A stretch of 64,000 nucleotides of DNA from UBA1479 sp040221095. Its GTDB lineage: Bacteria; Pseudomonadota; Alphaproteobacteria; Rhodospirillales; Casp-alpha2. A program made the position numbers and the translations under genes. The notes under the pieces are model-generated. The model did not search any database. It saw nothing but the letters and a program-made list of their open reading frames with translations, and had not been told where the DNA came from. Where the stretch lies: positions 1-64,000 of the forward strand of contig JAVJVP010000003.1 of assembly GCA_040221095.1 (NCBI GenBank). Direction: 5' to 3'. This document shows, piece after piece, positions 17,311 to 28,736 of this stretch; position 1 is the stretch's first letter, and each line of letters starts with the position of its first letter.

Positions 17311-18621
17311 CTAGTCGACCATTTCCTCGTCTTCGTCGTCGCCGGCCGTGCCGCGCTGGATGCGGTGTTTCAGCTTAAGCAAGTCACGGCGCCGGCCGTC
17401 CTCGGCGATCAGGCCTTCGATGAACCGGCCCTGGAACCGGTCGATGCCGACGGAGCGGCCGAATTCGACGGATTCGCGGGTGTCGCAGCGGCACATGATC
17501 ATCCGCCCGCCGCCGCCCGAGGCCGCGATCTGGCGCAGCCGTTCCTTGACGTCGTCGCCGGAATCGGCGAGGGCCGGGGTCCAGATCAGCTTGGCGTGGT
17601 CGCAGCCCAGCTTTTCCCGGTCGACCAGGAACATGGTCTGCATGGTCAGGCCGTCGAGCAGCACCCGGTAGCCCCTTTCCTGCACGTATTCGCGGGCGAT
17701 CAGGAAGGCCGGCAGGTCGGAGAAGATGTCCTCCTTCTGCAATTCGATGACCATGGCCCCCCGCCGCGAGGCCGAGACGTTGTCGTCGAACACCTGGAAC
17801 TCGTCGGACAACAGGGTCTTCACGTTGGCGTTGATGGAAATCTCGCCGGTGATGGTGATGGCGTCGGTCTTCGACAGCATGGACAGCATGCGCTTATCCA
17901 GGGTTTCCGTCAGGTGATAGAACAGCCAGCGGTTGGAGGTCAGGTTGACCCCCGGCATCAGGGTTTCGCGCAGGTCGTTGATGGAGATGAACAGCTCGGA
18001 AAATTCCTGTTCCGGGATCAGCTTGCTGTCGACCTTGCAGACGAACTGGCGGCGCACGTAGTTGGACAGGTCGGCGCGGCCCAGCGCGTCCTCGACCCGG
18101 GCCAGCACGTCGGGGGTCAGGGGTTCGCCCTGTTCCTGCTTGGCGCGCAGCGACGAGCGCGCGTCCATGCGCGAGCGCACCTTGGTCAGGCGCACTTCCT
18201 CTTCCTCGGCCAGGTCACGGGCCAGGCGCAGGATGTCGTCGTAATCGTTAACCGCGTCGTACCAGGTCGCGAAGGGTTTTTCGTGGGTCGAGACCTCGGC
18301 GATCAGGGGGTCGTCGGAAAACAGGAAGCGCACCTTCTGGACCACGTTTTCCACCTGATGGCGGGCTTCCGCCTTGAAGGCGAAGATCAGGTCGGCGCTG
18401 CGCAGGGCGAACAGCTGGCCGACCGTGGTCGAGATCAGGGGATCGAAGCTGGAGGTCGCGGCCCGGATATGCTGTTCGCGCCGGTTGAACGGGCGCAGCT
18501 GCGACAGATGGACGTGCACGACCTGGCGCCCGCCCCGGTGCTTTTCCAGGCGGCGCACATAGTCCAGCAGCAGGTTTTCCTGACTGGGGATCGCTTTCTG
18601 TGCGTCGGGCGCCGTCGCCAT
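17311..18621 (-). CDS. Degenerate EAL-like domain protein, paralogue A
   Basis: The 436-residue protein is clearly homologous to its upstream neighbour at 18665-19936. Its C-terminal half (from about residue 255) keeps the outline of an EAL phosphodiesterase fold: ISINANVKTLL for the LSINLS strand, VIELQKEDIFSD for the ELTE strand, YRVLLDGLT for LDDFG and RFQGRFIEGLI for the QGY...P end. The EAL triad, the DD pair and the catalytic Lys are missing, so c-di-GMP hydrolysis is unlikely; a binding or scaffold role is inferred. An acidic tail (DDEDEEMVD) ends the protein. No membrane segment or signal peptide. Exact family not recognised. Confidence 0.75.
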   Translation of the reverse strand: MATAPDAQKAIPSQENLLLDYVRRLEKHRGGRQVVHVHLSQLRPFNRREQHIRAATSSFDPLISTTVGQLFALRSADLIFAFKAEARHQVENVVQKVRFLFSDDPLIAEVSTHEKPFATWYDAVNDYDDILRLARDLAEEEEVRLTKVRSRMDARSSLRAKQEQGEPLTPDVLARVEDALGRADLSNYVRRQFVCKVDSKLIPEQEFSELFISINDLRETLMPGVNLTSNRWLFYHLTETLDKRMLSMLSKTDAITITGEISINANVKTLLSDEFQVFDDNVSASRRGAMVIELQKEDIFSDLPAFLIAREYVQERGYRVLLDGLTMQTMFLVDREKLGCDHAKLIWTPALADSGDDVKERLRQIAASGGGGRMIMCRCDTRESVEFGRSVGIDRFQGRFIEGLIAEDGRRRDLLKLKHRIQRGTAGDDEDEEMVD

Positions 18622-18664
18622 GGTTCCGCGTTTCCTGTTTCGTTTCCGGGTACCGCCGCGCGCC

Positions 18665-19936
18665 TCAGCGCGCCGCCGCCGCCCGTTCCTTCTTGATGCG
18701 CGCGCGCCGCCCCTGCGAGCGCACGGTGTCGATCAGCCGGTCCATGAGGAAGCCCTGGAACCGGGTGATGCCCAGGTTCAGGCCCCATTGGATCGCCTGC
18801 TCGGAATCGACGCGGGACAGGATGATCGATTCCTTACCCGCGTCGCGAATGATGCGACGCAGGTCCGCAACCTTGCCGTCGTCTTCGTCGTCGTTCTCGA
18901 ATTCCTTGCCCCAGCCGACCTTGATGAAATCGGCCCCCAGGATCGCCGGATCGAAGAACTGCATGGACACGGGCGAAATGCCGTCAACCAGCACGCGGTA
19001 TCCGTTCTGCTGCAACATGTTGCGGGCGATGGTGAAGGCATCGACGTCGGAGAAGATGTCGATCACCTGCATCTCGATGATGACGTTGTCCTCGTGCCCG
19101 GCGACGGCGCGGTGGAAGTTCTGGAAATCGCGCGACAGCACGGTGCCGATATTGAGGTTGAGCGAGATCGGCTCGTGCATCTTCTCGAAGTTGCGCCCGG
19201 CCATGTTGGCCAGGATGACCCGGTCCAGGCCCTCGGTCAGATACTGGAACAGCCAGATCGAGGAGAACAGGTTGACCCCCGGCGCCACGCGCTTCTTCAA
19301 ATCGCCGATGGAAATGAAGTGCTCGCGGAAAATCACGCCCTCGGGCCCGTGGGCGCCGATGTGCAGGCACAACTGCTCGCGGATCAGATCGTCAATCGGC
19401 ACCCGCGGCAGAACCTGGGAAAGCGCCGTCAGATGCTGCGCCGTGAGCGGCTGGCCCACGGATTTCTGCTGCGCCACCGCCTCGGCGGCCTCGCGCTTGG
19501 CGGTTTCCTCGGCCTCCAGCACCAGGGAGCCGACGATGCGCACGAAGGACCGGAAATCCTCGTTCTCCGACAGGTCGTACCAGGTCGACAGGCGGTCCTC
19601 GCCCAGGCCCGTTTCGTCGATATGGGTCAGCGGATCCTCGGAAAACAGCGCCCGGATCTTCTCGACGGGGGTTTCCGCCTCATGCACGGGGACCGTGCGG
19701 CACAGCAAAATCTGGTCCGCGTTCTTCATCTGGAACAGGGTCGCTTCGTGCTGATTGGTCAGGTTGTCGAAATTACGCGCCGCCAGTCGGATGAAATGGG
19801 GCTTGCGGTTCGAACTTTTCAGCTCCGAGAGATGCAGATGCACGGCGTAATAGCCGGTACCCCCCGCCTCCATGCGGTTGAGGCGGTCCAGCAGAAGTTT
19901 TTCCTCGAGCGTATCCGGTGAAGGAATCTCGGCCAT
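18665..19936 (-). CDS. Degenerate EAL-like domain protein, paralogue B
   Basis: This 423-residue protein is collinear with its downstream paralogue. Shared landmarks are VHLHLSEL, NR.P/E.HIR, LFSEDPL, TWYD, ISIGDLKK..PGVNL, the EAL-fold strands ISLNLNIGTVLS and VIIEMQVIDIFSD, YRVLVDGIS and RFQGFLMDRLI. As in the partner, the catalytic EAL and DD motifs are absent, though one Lys is kept (FIKVGWG). The C-terminus is very basic (RSQGRRARIKKERAAAAR), opposite to the acidic tail of A, which could allow the two to pair. The ATG at 19936 has GGAG four bases upstream. A 43-base gap separates the genes, so one operon. Confidence 0.75.
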   Translation of the reverse strand: MAEIPSPDTLEEKLLLDRLNRMEAGGTGYYAVHLHLSELKSSNRKPHFIRLAARNFDNLTNQHEATLFQMKNADQILLCRTVPVHEAETPVEKIRALFSEDPLTHIDETGLGEDRLSTWYDLSENEDFRSFVRIVGSLVLEAEETAKREAAEAVAQQKSVGQPLTAQHLTALSQVLPRVPIDDLIREQLCLHIGAHGPEGVIFREHFISIGDLKKRVAPGVNLFSSIWLFQYLTEGLDRVILANMAGRNFEKMHEPISLNLNIGTVLSRDFQNFHRAVAGHEDNVIIEMQVIDIFSDVDAFTIARNMLQQNGYRVLVDGISPVSMQFFDPAILGADFIKVGWGKEFENDDEDDGKVADLRRIIRDAGKESIILSRVDSEQAIQWGLNLGITRFQGFLMDRLIDTVRSQGRRARIKKERAAAAR

Positions 19937-20282
19937 GATGCTCCCGTTCGCCCCCGGACCCCGCACAGGCGGAAACCCGATGTCGACAGTCTTTCCGGGG
20001 CCCTTCCCGCGGCTCCGGAGGTTTCGCCGTAATCGGCAAGTTGCGCCAATGCTAAAGTGAAATCGTTAAAAAAGTCATTTCATTTCCGACGCTTGGTTGG
20101 GCGCCCTCGGCCCCGGCCGAGGCCGCCTTGGATCGCGGCGGCGCGGCGCGTCACACAGCTTGACCTCGGCCCTGCTTGAGGGTCATAAGCGACGGTTTCT
20201 TAATACTTGGCGGGCACAATAGATCGCGGAATTGGCGGTTTTTTGCCCACAATGCGGCAAAACTGGAACGGGTGACCCATTC
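19937..20282. promoter_or_regulatory. Divergent intergenic region with a promoter for the UXS-like gene
   Basis: This 346-base gap lies between the leftward EAL-like pair and the rightward sugar-nucleotide genes. On the plus strand a sigma70-type promoter is proposed: TTGACC at 20160-20165, 17-base spacer, TCATAA at 20183-20188, leaving a leader of about 90 bases. A promoter for the EAL-like genes must also be here, perhaps in the AT-rich stretch near 20050-20090, but I cannot pick one. No gene is seen. Confidence 0.5.
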
Positions 20283-21224
20283 ATGGCCCTACGCAAGACC
20301 ATCCTCGTCACCGGCGGGGCGGGCTTTATCGGCTCGCACCTCTGCGCGCGCCTGTTGGAGACCGGCGCCGGCGTGATCTGCGTCGATAACTTCTACACCG
20401 GCTCCAAGGACAACATTCTGGGCCTGCTGGACCATCCCCATTTCGAGGTCATGCGCCACGACGTCACCTTCCCCCTCTATGTCGAGGTCGACGAAATCTA
20501 CAACCTGGCCTGCCCGGCGTCGCCCGTGCATTACCAGTACGATCCCGTGCAGACGACCAAGACCTCCGTGCACGGCGCCATCAACATGCTGGGCCTAGCC
20601 AAGCGCACCGGCGCCAAGATATTGCAGGCCTCGACCTCCGAGGTCTACGGCGACCCGGAAGTCCACCCGCAGACCGAGGATTACCGCGGCCGGGTCAACC
20701 CCATCGGGCCGCGCGGCTGCTATGACGAGGGCAAGCGCTGCGCCGAAACCCTGTTCTTCGACTATTACCGCCAGCACGCCCTGAACATCCGGGTCGCCCG
20801 CATCTTCAATACCTACGGCCCCAACATGCATCCGTCGGACGGACGCGTGGTGTCCAACTTCATCGTCCAGGCCTTGCAGGGCCAGGACCTGACCCTCTAC
20901 GGCGACGGCGGACAGACGCGGTCGTTCTGCTATGTCGATGACCTCGCCGACGGGCTGATCCGGCTGATGAACGCGCCCGACGCGGTGACCGGGCCGGTCA
21001 ATCTGGGCAATCCCAACGAATTCACGATCCTGGAACTGGCCGAACTGGTGATCGAAATGACCGGCGCCAAATCAAAAATCGTCAAGATGCCGCTGCCCCA
21101 GGACGACCCCATGCAGCGCTGCCCGGACATCTCGCTCGCCAAGAAGGAACTGGGCTGGCAGCCGACCATCCAGCTGCGCGACGGCCTGACCAAGACCATC
21201 GCCTATTTCCAGGGGATCCTGTGA
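20283..21224 (+). CDS. NAD-dependent epimerase/dehydratase, UDP-glucuronate decarboxylase-like
   Basis: The 313-residue extended SDR has the NAD motif TGGAGFIGSHL at residues 10-20, the UXS-type YNLACPASPVHYQYDP segment, catalytic Ser/Thr in ASTSEVYGDPEVHPQ, the Tyr-Lys pair in GCYDEGKR and IFNTYGPNMHP. These are diagnostic of UDP-xylose synthases, which decarboxylate UDP-glucuronate. The nucleotide sugar would feed surface polysaccharide. It is followed 40 bases later by gmhA and hldE, so the unit seems devoted to LPS or exopolysaccharide sugars. A dTDP-glucose dehydratase is less likely because of the ACPASP motif. Confidence 0.88.
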   Translation: MALRKTILVTGGAGFIGSHLCARLLETGAGVICVDNFYTGSKDNILGLLDHPHFEVMRHDVTFPLYVEVDEIYNLACPASPVHYQYDPVQTTKTSVHGAINMLGLAKRTGAKILQASTSEVYGDPEVHPQTEDYRGRVNPIGPRGCYDEGKRCAETLFFDYYRQHALNIRVARIFNTYGPNMHPSDGRVVSNFIVQALQGQDLTLYGDGGQTRSFCYVDDLADGLIRLMNAPDAVTGPVNLGNPNEFTILELAELVIEMTGAKSKIVKMPLPQDDPMQRCPDISLAKKELGWQPTIQLRDGLTKTIAYFQGIL

Positions 21225-21264
21225 CCGGCCCGGGCCGGCGCGTGGGGTAAAACAGGGCTTTCTC

Positions 21265-21843
21265 ATGGGCTTAGCGGAATTTTTTGAAAGCGAAATGGAA
21301 GAACACGCGGCCGTCGCCGAAGCGACCCGCGGGGCCCTCTCGGCACCTTTCCAGGCGCTGGTAACAGTCTCTGCCAAGTCTTTGAGAGACGGCGGAAAAT
21401 TGCTGTTCTTCGGCAACGGCGGCAGCGCCGCCGATTGTCAGCATCTGGCGACGGAACTGACCGTCCGCTACAAGACCGACCGCGCGCCCATAGCCGCCGT
21501 CGCCCTGACCACCGATACCTCCGCCCTGTCGGCAATCGGCAACGATCTGGGCTTCGAGCAATTGTTCGCCCGCCAGATCCAGGCCCTCGGCAAACCCGGC
21601 GACGTGGCGATCGGCATTTCCACCTCGGGCCAAAGCCCCAACGTCCTCGAGGGCCTGCGGGCCGCGCGGGCGGGTGGTTTGATCGCCGCGGGCCTGAGCG
21701 GTCGTGGCGGCGGCCAGATGCCCGGCCTCGCCGACCCGCTGCTGGTCGTGCCTTCGGACGTCACGGCCCGTATCCAGGAAATGCACATTACACTTGGCCA
21801 GATGCTGTGCGGCGCCCTTGAGATCGAACTGGGCCTGATATGA
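21265..21843 (+). CDS. gmhA: Sedoheptulose-7-phosphate isomerase (SIS domain)
   Basis: GmhA converts sedoheptulose 7-phosphate to D-glycero-D-manno-heptose 7-phosphate for ADP-heptose (LPS core). The 192-residue length is typical. It has the SIS motifs LLFFGNGGSAADCQHLATEL (about residues 46-65), AIGISTSGQSPNVLEGLRAA and late HITLGQMLCGALE with the active-site His. It is followed by hldE, confirming the pathway. The last 51 bases (21796-21846) are duplicated downstream at 21870-21920. Confidence 0.93.
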   Translation: MGLAEFFESEMEEHAAVAEATRGALSAPFQALVTVSAKSLRDGGKLLFFGNGGSAADCQHLATELTVRYKTDRAPIAAVALTTDTSALSAIGNDLGFEQLFARQIQALGKPGDVAIGISTSGQSPNVLEGLRAARAGGLIAAGLSGRGGGQMPGLADPLLVVPSDVTARIQEMHITLGQMLCGALEIELGLI

Positions 21844-21846
21844 TGG
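21796..21846 (+). repeat. gmhA 3'-end direct repeat, copy 1
   Basis: The 51 bases comprising the last coding part of gmhA plus its stop recur 74 bases downstream with only two mismatches. This is the copy within the intact gene. Confidence 0.9.
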
Positions 21847-21869
21847 ACACGGTTGACGGGCGCCTTGGG

Positions 21870-21920
21870 GGCCAAATGCTGTGCGGCGCCCTTGAGATCG
21901 AACTGGGGCTGATATGATGG
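21870..21920 (+). pseudogene. Duplicated gmhA 3' end (remnant), copy 2
   Basis: This 51-base segment matches 21796-21846 at 49 positions. Read in the equivalent frame it still encodes GQMLCGALEIELGLI followed by TGA. Both differences are synonymous (CAG/CAA Gln and GGC/GGG Gly). It has no start and no upstream part of gmhA, so it is a fragment. Synonymous-only divergence points to a remnant of a second gmhA-like gene, or to recombination with one, rather than a recent slippage copy. It lies 49 bases before the hldE start. Confidence 0.8.
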
Positions 21921-21969
21921 CGTGCGCGCTTGAGGTAGACTTGGCTCCGGTGACGTTGGACATGGGACG

Positions 21970-23439
21970 ATGACGGAACGCGCTGACCTGATCCCCCTGG
22001 TCGAAGCCCTGACGGCCGCCAGGGTGTTCTGCCTGGGCGACGTCATGTTGGACACCTTCGTCCATGGCGAGGTCGAGCGGATTTCCCCCGAAGCCCCGAT
22101 TCCCGTTCTGCGCGTGACCGGCGAGACCCGCATGCTGGGCGGCGCCGGCAACGTGGTGCGCAATCTGGCGGCGCTGGGGGCCAAGACCCGGTTCCTGTCC
22201 GTCGTCGGCGACGACGACGCGGGGGCGGAAGTGCGCGGCCTGCTGGCCCGGGAGCCCGACGTGATCGGCGACCTGAAGACCGCCGCCGGGCGCCAGACCA
22301 CCATCAAGACCCGATTCATCGCCGGGACCCAGCAGATGCTGCGCGCCGACCGGGAAACCAGCCGGCCCACGGGCGCCGAGCTGCAGGACCAACTGGCCGC
22401 CGGGGCCGAGGAGGCGCTGCGCGACCACAAGGTCGTCGTGCTGTCCGATTACGGCAAGGGTGTCCTCGCCGACGCCACCCTGGCCCGCGTCATCAAGGCC
22501 GCCAATGCGGCCGGAGCGACCGTGATCGTCGATCCCAAGGGCAACGATTATGGGCGCTACCGGGGGGCCGGGATCCTGACCCCCAACCTGAAGGAACTGG
22601 CCGCCGCCACGGGCAAGCCCGTGGACACGGACGACACCGTGATCGCCGCCGCCCGCGGGCTGGTCGACGGTCTGGGCCTGACCGCCGTGCTGGTCACCCG
22701 GTCGCGCGACGGCATGACCCTGGTGCCCGCCGAGGGCGCCGTCGTCCATCTGCCGGCCGAGGCCCGCGAAGTGTTCGACGTGTCCGGCGCCGGCGACACG
22801 GTGGTCGCGACCCTGGCCGCCTGCCTGGCCGCAGGCGCCGACCTGGGCCGTGCGGCGGCGCTGGCCAATCTCGCCGCCGGGATCGTCGTCGCCAAGGTCG
22901 GCACCGCCGTCGCCTATGCGGGCGACCTCATTGCCCAACTCCATCACCAGGACCTGAGCGACGCCGAGGCCAAGGTGCTGACCCTGGAACAGATGCTCGA
23001 GCAGGCCGCCGCCTGGCGCCGCCGGGGTCTGACCGTCGGCTTCACCAACGGCTGTTTCGACCTTTTGCATCCGGGCCATGTGTCGCTGCTGCGCCAGGCC
23101 AAGGGCCAGTGCGACCGGCTGGTCGTCGGGCTCAATTCCGATGCCTCGGTCAAGCGCCTGAAGGGGGAGGACCGCCCAGTCCAGGGCGAGGCCGCGCGGG
23201 CCGCCGTGCTGGCGTCCCTCGCCGGGGTCGATGCCGTGGTTCTGTTCGCCGAAGACACCCCGCTGGCCCTCATCGAGGGGCTGCTGCCCGAGGTTCTGGT
23301 CAAGGGCGCCGATTACCGCGTCGATCAGGTCGTCGGCCGCGAGGCCGTCGAGGCCGCCGGCGGGCGCGTGCATCTTGCCGATCTGGCGCCCGGCCACAGC
23401 ACCACGGCGACCATCGCCCGGCTGGCCGGGCAAGGCTGA
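21970..23439 (+). CDS. hldE: Bifunctional heptose 7-phosphate kinase / heptose 1-phosphate adenylyltransferase
   Basis: HldE phosphorylates and later adenylylates heptose to give ADP-heptose. Residues 1-about 320 form a ribokinase-like domain (SPEAPIPVLRV, GGAGNVVRNLAALGA, DPKGNDYGRYRG, and the GAGDT active site in FDVSGAGDTVVA). Residues 340-489 form the nucleotidyltransferase with GCFDLLHPGHVSLL and the ISSTA-like DRPVQGE region. The 489 residues match fused HldE/RfaE. With gmhA directly upstream this gives most of the ADP-heptose route; the GmhB phosphatase is not seen here. Confidence 0.95.
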   Translation: MTERADLIPLVEALTAARVFCLGDVMLDTFVHGEVERISPEAPIPVLRVTGETRMLGGAGNVVRNLAALGAKTRFLSVVGDDDAGAEVRGLLAREPDVIGDLKTAAGRQTTIKTRFIAGTQQMLRADRETSRPTGAELQDQLAAGAEEALRDHKVVVLSDYGKGVLADATLARVIKAANAAGATVIVDPKGNDYGRYRGAGILTPNLKELAAATGKPVDTDDTVIAAARGLVDGLGLTAVLVTRSRDGMTLVPAEGAVVHLPAEAREVFDVSGAGDTVVATLAACLAAGADLGRAAALANLAAGIVVAKVGTAVAYAGDLIAQLHHQDLSDAEAKVLTLEQMLEQAAAWRRRGLTVGFTNGCFDLLHPGHVSLLRQAKGQCDRLVVGLNSDASVKRLKGEDRPVQGEAARAAVLASLAGVDAVVLFAEDTPLALIEGLLPEVLVKGADYRVDQVVGREAVEAAGGRVHLADLAPGHSTTATIARLAGQG

Positions 23440-23487
23440 CCGGGGGCGCCCGTCCTTCCGTCGGCGGATACCGCACAAGTGATTTAA

Positions 23488-23625
23488 CCACAGAGACAGT
23501 GAGACGGTGAGGACCCTGGATTCCCGTATTCGCGGGAATGACGGTCATAACCAAGACCCGTCACCCCCGCGCAGGCGGGGGTCCATGCTTTTTATGTTGG
23601 TCTCGCCGCCTCCCTGGTTTCCTGA
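23488..23625. repeat. Composite REP-like palindromic repeat, copy 2
   Basis: It begins with CCACAGAGACAGTGAG at 23488-23503, the inverse of the right end of the 5-kb copy. It then has the ATTCCCG/CGGGAAT-type hairpin at 23518-23542 and the CCCCCGC/GCGGGGG hairpin at 23560-23585, with a near-identical linker ending in CCAAGACCCGTCACC. Orientation is the same as copy 1. It lies in the 188-base gap between the convergent hldE and PBP genes, where nothing else is seen. Confidence 0.8.
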
Positions 23626-23627
23626 AA

Positions 23628-25589
23628 TCAGTCCCCCGACCGGTTTTCTCCCACGGGCTCGACCGTTTCGGGTTCGGAACCGATGATGTTTTTCAACCGG
23701 CTCCAGAACGATCCCGATCCGGGTTTGCCGTCGTCACCGATGTCGTCGAAGGCCAGAACCGGCAGGCCCTGGTGCGCCGCGCCCATCAACACAGCCCAGG
23801 TGCGGGCCGGCAGGCCGCCGCCGGTGACCCGCTTCATGGGCGACCCGTCGTCGTTGCCGAACCATACGCCGGTCACCAGCTGCGGCGTGAAGCCGACGAA
23901 CCAGGCATCGCGGTGGTTCTGGCTGGTGCCCGTCTTGGCCGCCGCCGGGCGGCCGATGGCGGCGCGCTTGCCGGTGCCGCCGTCGATCACCTTGGTCATC
24001 ATGGCCGTCAGGGTGCGGGCGGCAGGGGCCGGGACGGCGCGGCCCGGGCCGGAACCCTGGCGCCGGTACAACGGCGCGCCGCCGGGGCCGATGATTTCCG
24101 TGATCGCATGGGGCCATACCCCCATGCCCGCCCGCGCCAGCACGGCATAGGCGGTCGTCAGTTCGAGCAGCGAGACCTCGCCGGTGCCGAGCGCCAGGCC
24201 CGCGTCCCGGGGCAGGTCCGTGGTGATGCCGAGTGCCCGGGCGGTGTCGATGATCTTGCCCGGGCCGACCTTCTGCGCCAGTTGCACGGCGATCGTGTTG
24301 ACGGAATGGGCCAGGGCGTATCCCAAAGTCATGCGGCCTTCGTACTTGCCGGAGAAGTTGGAGGGCTGCCAGCCGCTCAGGGACACGGGCTTGTCGACCA
24401 CCGGGGTCGCGGGCGTCATCCCCGCTTCCAGCGCCGCCAGATAGACCACGGGCTTGAACGCCGATCCCGGCTGGCGCAGGGCCTGGACGGCCCGGTTGAA
24501 CTGGCTTTTGCCGTAATCCCGGCCGCCGACCATGGCGCGCACGGCGCCTTCCGGCGTCAACGTGATGAGCGCCCCGTCGCCCGCCTGCATGCCCGCCCGA
24601 TCCGCCGCCAGAAAGGCCCGGCCCATGGCCGTTTCCGCCTGGCGCTGCAGGGCCAGATCGAGGGTCGTCTTGACCACCAAATCGCGGCCGCCGGCGGTGA
24701 CGTAATCGGAGACCGCGTCGAGCACCCAGTCGACGAAATGCCGCGCGTTGCCCGTGGGGGCGGAAACGACGGCGACCTGGATGCCGCGGGCCGCCTCCGC
24801 CGCCTTGGTTTCCGTCAGGTATCCGGCGGCGACCATGTTGGCGAGCACGGTGCGGGCCCGGGCATGGGCGCGTTCCGGCGAGGCCACGGGGTTGTAGCGC
24901 GACGGCGCCTTGAGCAGGCCGGCCAGGACCGCCGCCTCGTAGGTATTGATGCGGGCGGCGGGTTTCTGGAAGAACCGTCGGGCCGCCGCGTCGACGCCGT
25001 AGGTGCCGGCCCCGAGATAGACCCGGTTGAGGTAGAGGGTGAGAATCTGATCCTTGGAAAATTCCCATTCCAGCCATAGGGCCACGACCATTTCCTGGAC
25101 CTTGCGCGTGATCGTGCGGGCCGGGGTGAGGAACAGATTCTTGGCCAGCTGCTGGGTGATGGTCGATCCGCCTTCGACCACCCGCCCGGCCCGGACGTTG
25201 CGCACCAGGGCCCGGCCCAAACCGATTGGATCGATTCCGAAATGGTTATAGAATCGGCGGTCCTCGGTCGCCAGCACGGCCTGCACCAGATGCGGCGGCA
25301 GGTCCTTGAGGGCCACTGTCTCGCTGACCAGATCGCCCGCGCGGTAGATTTCCGTGCCGTCGTCGGCCAGGATCGTCACCGTCGGCCGCCGTTCGGTCTT
25401 CAGCGCCTCGTCCATGTCGGGCAGGCCGATGGACACCCAGACCCCGGCGCCAAGGGCCGCGATCACCCCCCATACGGCCACCGCCCCGGCCCATTTCAGG
25501 ATCGTGCGCAGGGTGCTCCGGCGGCGCCCGGAAGGGGCGCGGTCCGGGGTCTTTTGGGGACGCGGTCGGGGACGCGGTGATTTGGCCAT
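23628..25589 (-). CDS. Penicillin-binding protein 1A family (class A PBP)
   Basis: This bifunctional peptidoglycan synthase polymerises glycan strands and cross-links peptides on the periplasmic side. The 653-residue protein has a basic Pro/Arg-rich cytoplasmic tail (1-30), one membrane anchor (about 30-55), a GT51 transglycosylase domain (ATEDRRFYNHFGIDP, EGGSTITQQLAKNLFL) and a transpeptidase domain with SxxK in PGSAFKPVVY, SVN in AHSVNTIA and KTGTSQNHRDAWF. It ends in a short acidic tail. Shorter than E. coli PBP1a because it lacks the OB-fold insert. The gene start lies 24 bases after a pentapeptide gene. Confidence 0.93.
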   Translation of the reverse strand: MAKSPRPRPRPQKTPDRAPSGRRRSTLRTILKWAGAVAVWGVIAALGAGVWVSIGLPDMDEALKTERRPTVTILADDGTEIYRAGDLVSETVALKDLPPHLVQAVLATEDRRFYNHFGIDPIGLGRALVRNVRAGRVVEGGSTITQQLAKNLFLTPARTITRKVQEMVVALWLEWEFSKDQILTLYLNRVYLGAGTYGVDAAARRFFQKPAARINTYEAAVLAGLLKAPSRYNPVASPERAHARARTVLANMVAAGYLTETKAAEAARGIQVAVVSAPTGNARHFVDWVLDAVSDYVTAGGRDLVVKTTLDLALQRQAETAMGRAFLAADRAGMQAGDGALITLTPEGAVRAMVGGRDYGKSQFNRAVQALRQPGSAFKPVVYLAALEAGMTPATPVVDKPVSLSGWQPSNFSGKYEGRMTLGYALAHSVNTIAVQLAQKVGPGKIIDTARALGITTDLPRDAGLALGTGEVSLLELTTAYAVLARAGMGVWPHAITEIIGPGGAPLYRRQGSGPGRAVPAPAARTLTAMMTKVIDGGTGKRAAIGRPAAAKTGTSQNHRDAWFVGFTPQLVTGVWFGNDDGSPMKRVTGGGLPARTWAVLMGAAHQGLPVLAFDDIGDDGKPGSGSFWSRLKNIIGSEPETVEPVGENRSGD

Positions 25590-25613
25590 TTGCGTCTTAT
25601 GGAGAGGCGGACG

Positions 25614-26057
25614 TTAGTATTTCGTTAACGCAAAATAGGCAGAGGATTGGTCGGGTTCGCGGCAGTCGAGCAGGGTGTGCAGGGTGATCGGATCGATCAC
25701 CGCCCCCTTCAGGTTGGCCCGCCACATGTCGATGCCGTTGAGGGACGCCCCCGTGAAATTGGCCCCGCGCAGGTCCGTGTCGGTCATATCCGTGAAGTCG
25801 AGCAGGGCGTTGGTGAAGTTGACCCCCACCATGACCGAGGACACCAGGGACGAGCCCCGGAGGTCCGCCCCCGACAGGTCCGAGCCCGTCAGATCGCATT
25901 CCCGGATATTGGCGTTGGCCAGGGACGCCCCCCGCAGGTCGAGATCGCGCATGTTGAGGCGCAGCATGTCGCCGCGCTTGCCCGTATCGCCGCCGCCGCG
26001 CAGCCAGGTCTCGTGGGCCTCGATCAGGGCCGCGACCGACGTGTTCATATCCGCCAT
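25614..26057 (-). CDS. Pentapeptide repeat protein
   Basis: The 147-residue protein has about ten consecutive A(D/N)LXX-type units (MRDLDLRGASLANANIR, DLTGSDLSGADLRGSS, DLRGANFTGASLNG), expected to fold as a right-handed quadrilateral beta helix, flanked by a short N-terminal helix and a C-terminal capping tail. It lies 120 bases downstream of gyrB on the same strand. Some pentapeptide proteins (Qnr, MfpA) mimic DNA and protect gyrase, so proximity to gyrB is suggestive but not proof; many others have no known role. Confidence 0.88.
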   Translation of the reverse strand: MADMNTSVAALIEAHETWLRGGGDTGKRGDMLRLNMRDLDLRGASLANANIRECDLTGSDLSGADLRGSSLVSSVMVGVNFTNALLDFTDMTDTDLRGANFTGASLNGIDMWRANLKGAVIDPITLHTLLDCREPDQSSAYFALTKY

Positions 26058-26177
26058 TGGAAAACCCCCCAGTGAAAGCCTGGCCGCCCTTCCCCCCGGG
26101 TTGGCCCGGTGCTGGGGCGATCATAGGCGGAACGCAGTCCCCGAGTAAACCGCTCCGCCGGACGGGCGGGCCGGGCG

Positions 26178-28670
<2,493 letters not shown>

Positions 28671-28736
28671 GGTCGTTCACGCTCTTCAGATTGGGGCCGG
28701 CGAAAGTGCGGCCCGGGAAAATTCATCGTTGTCCGG

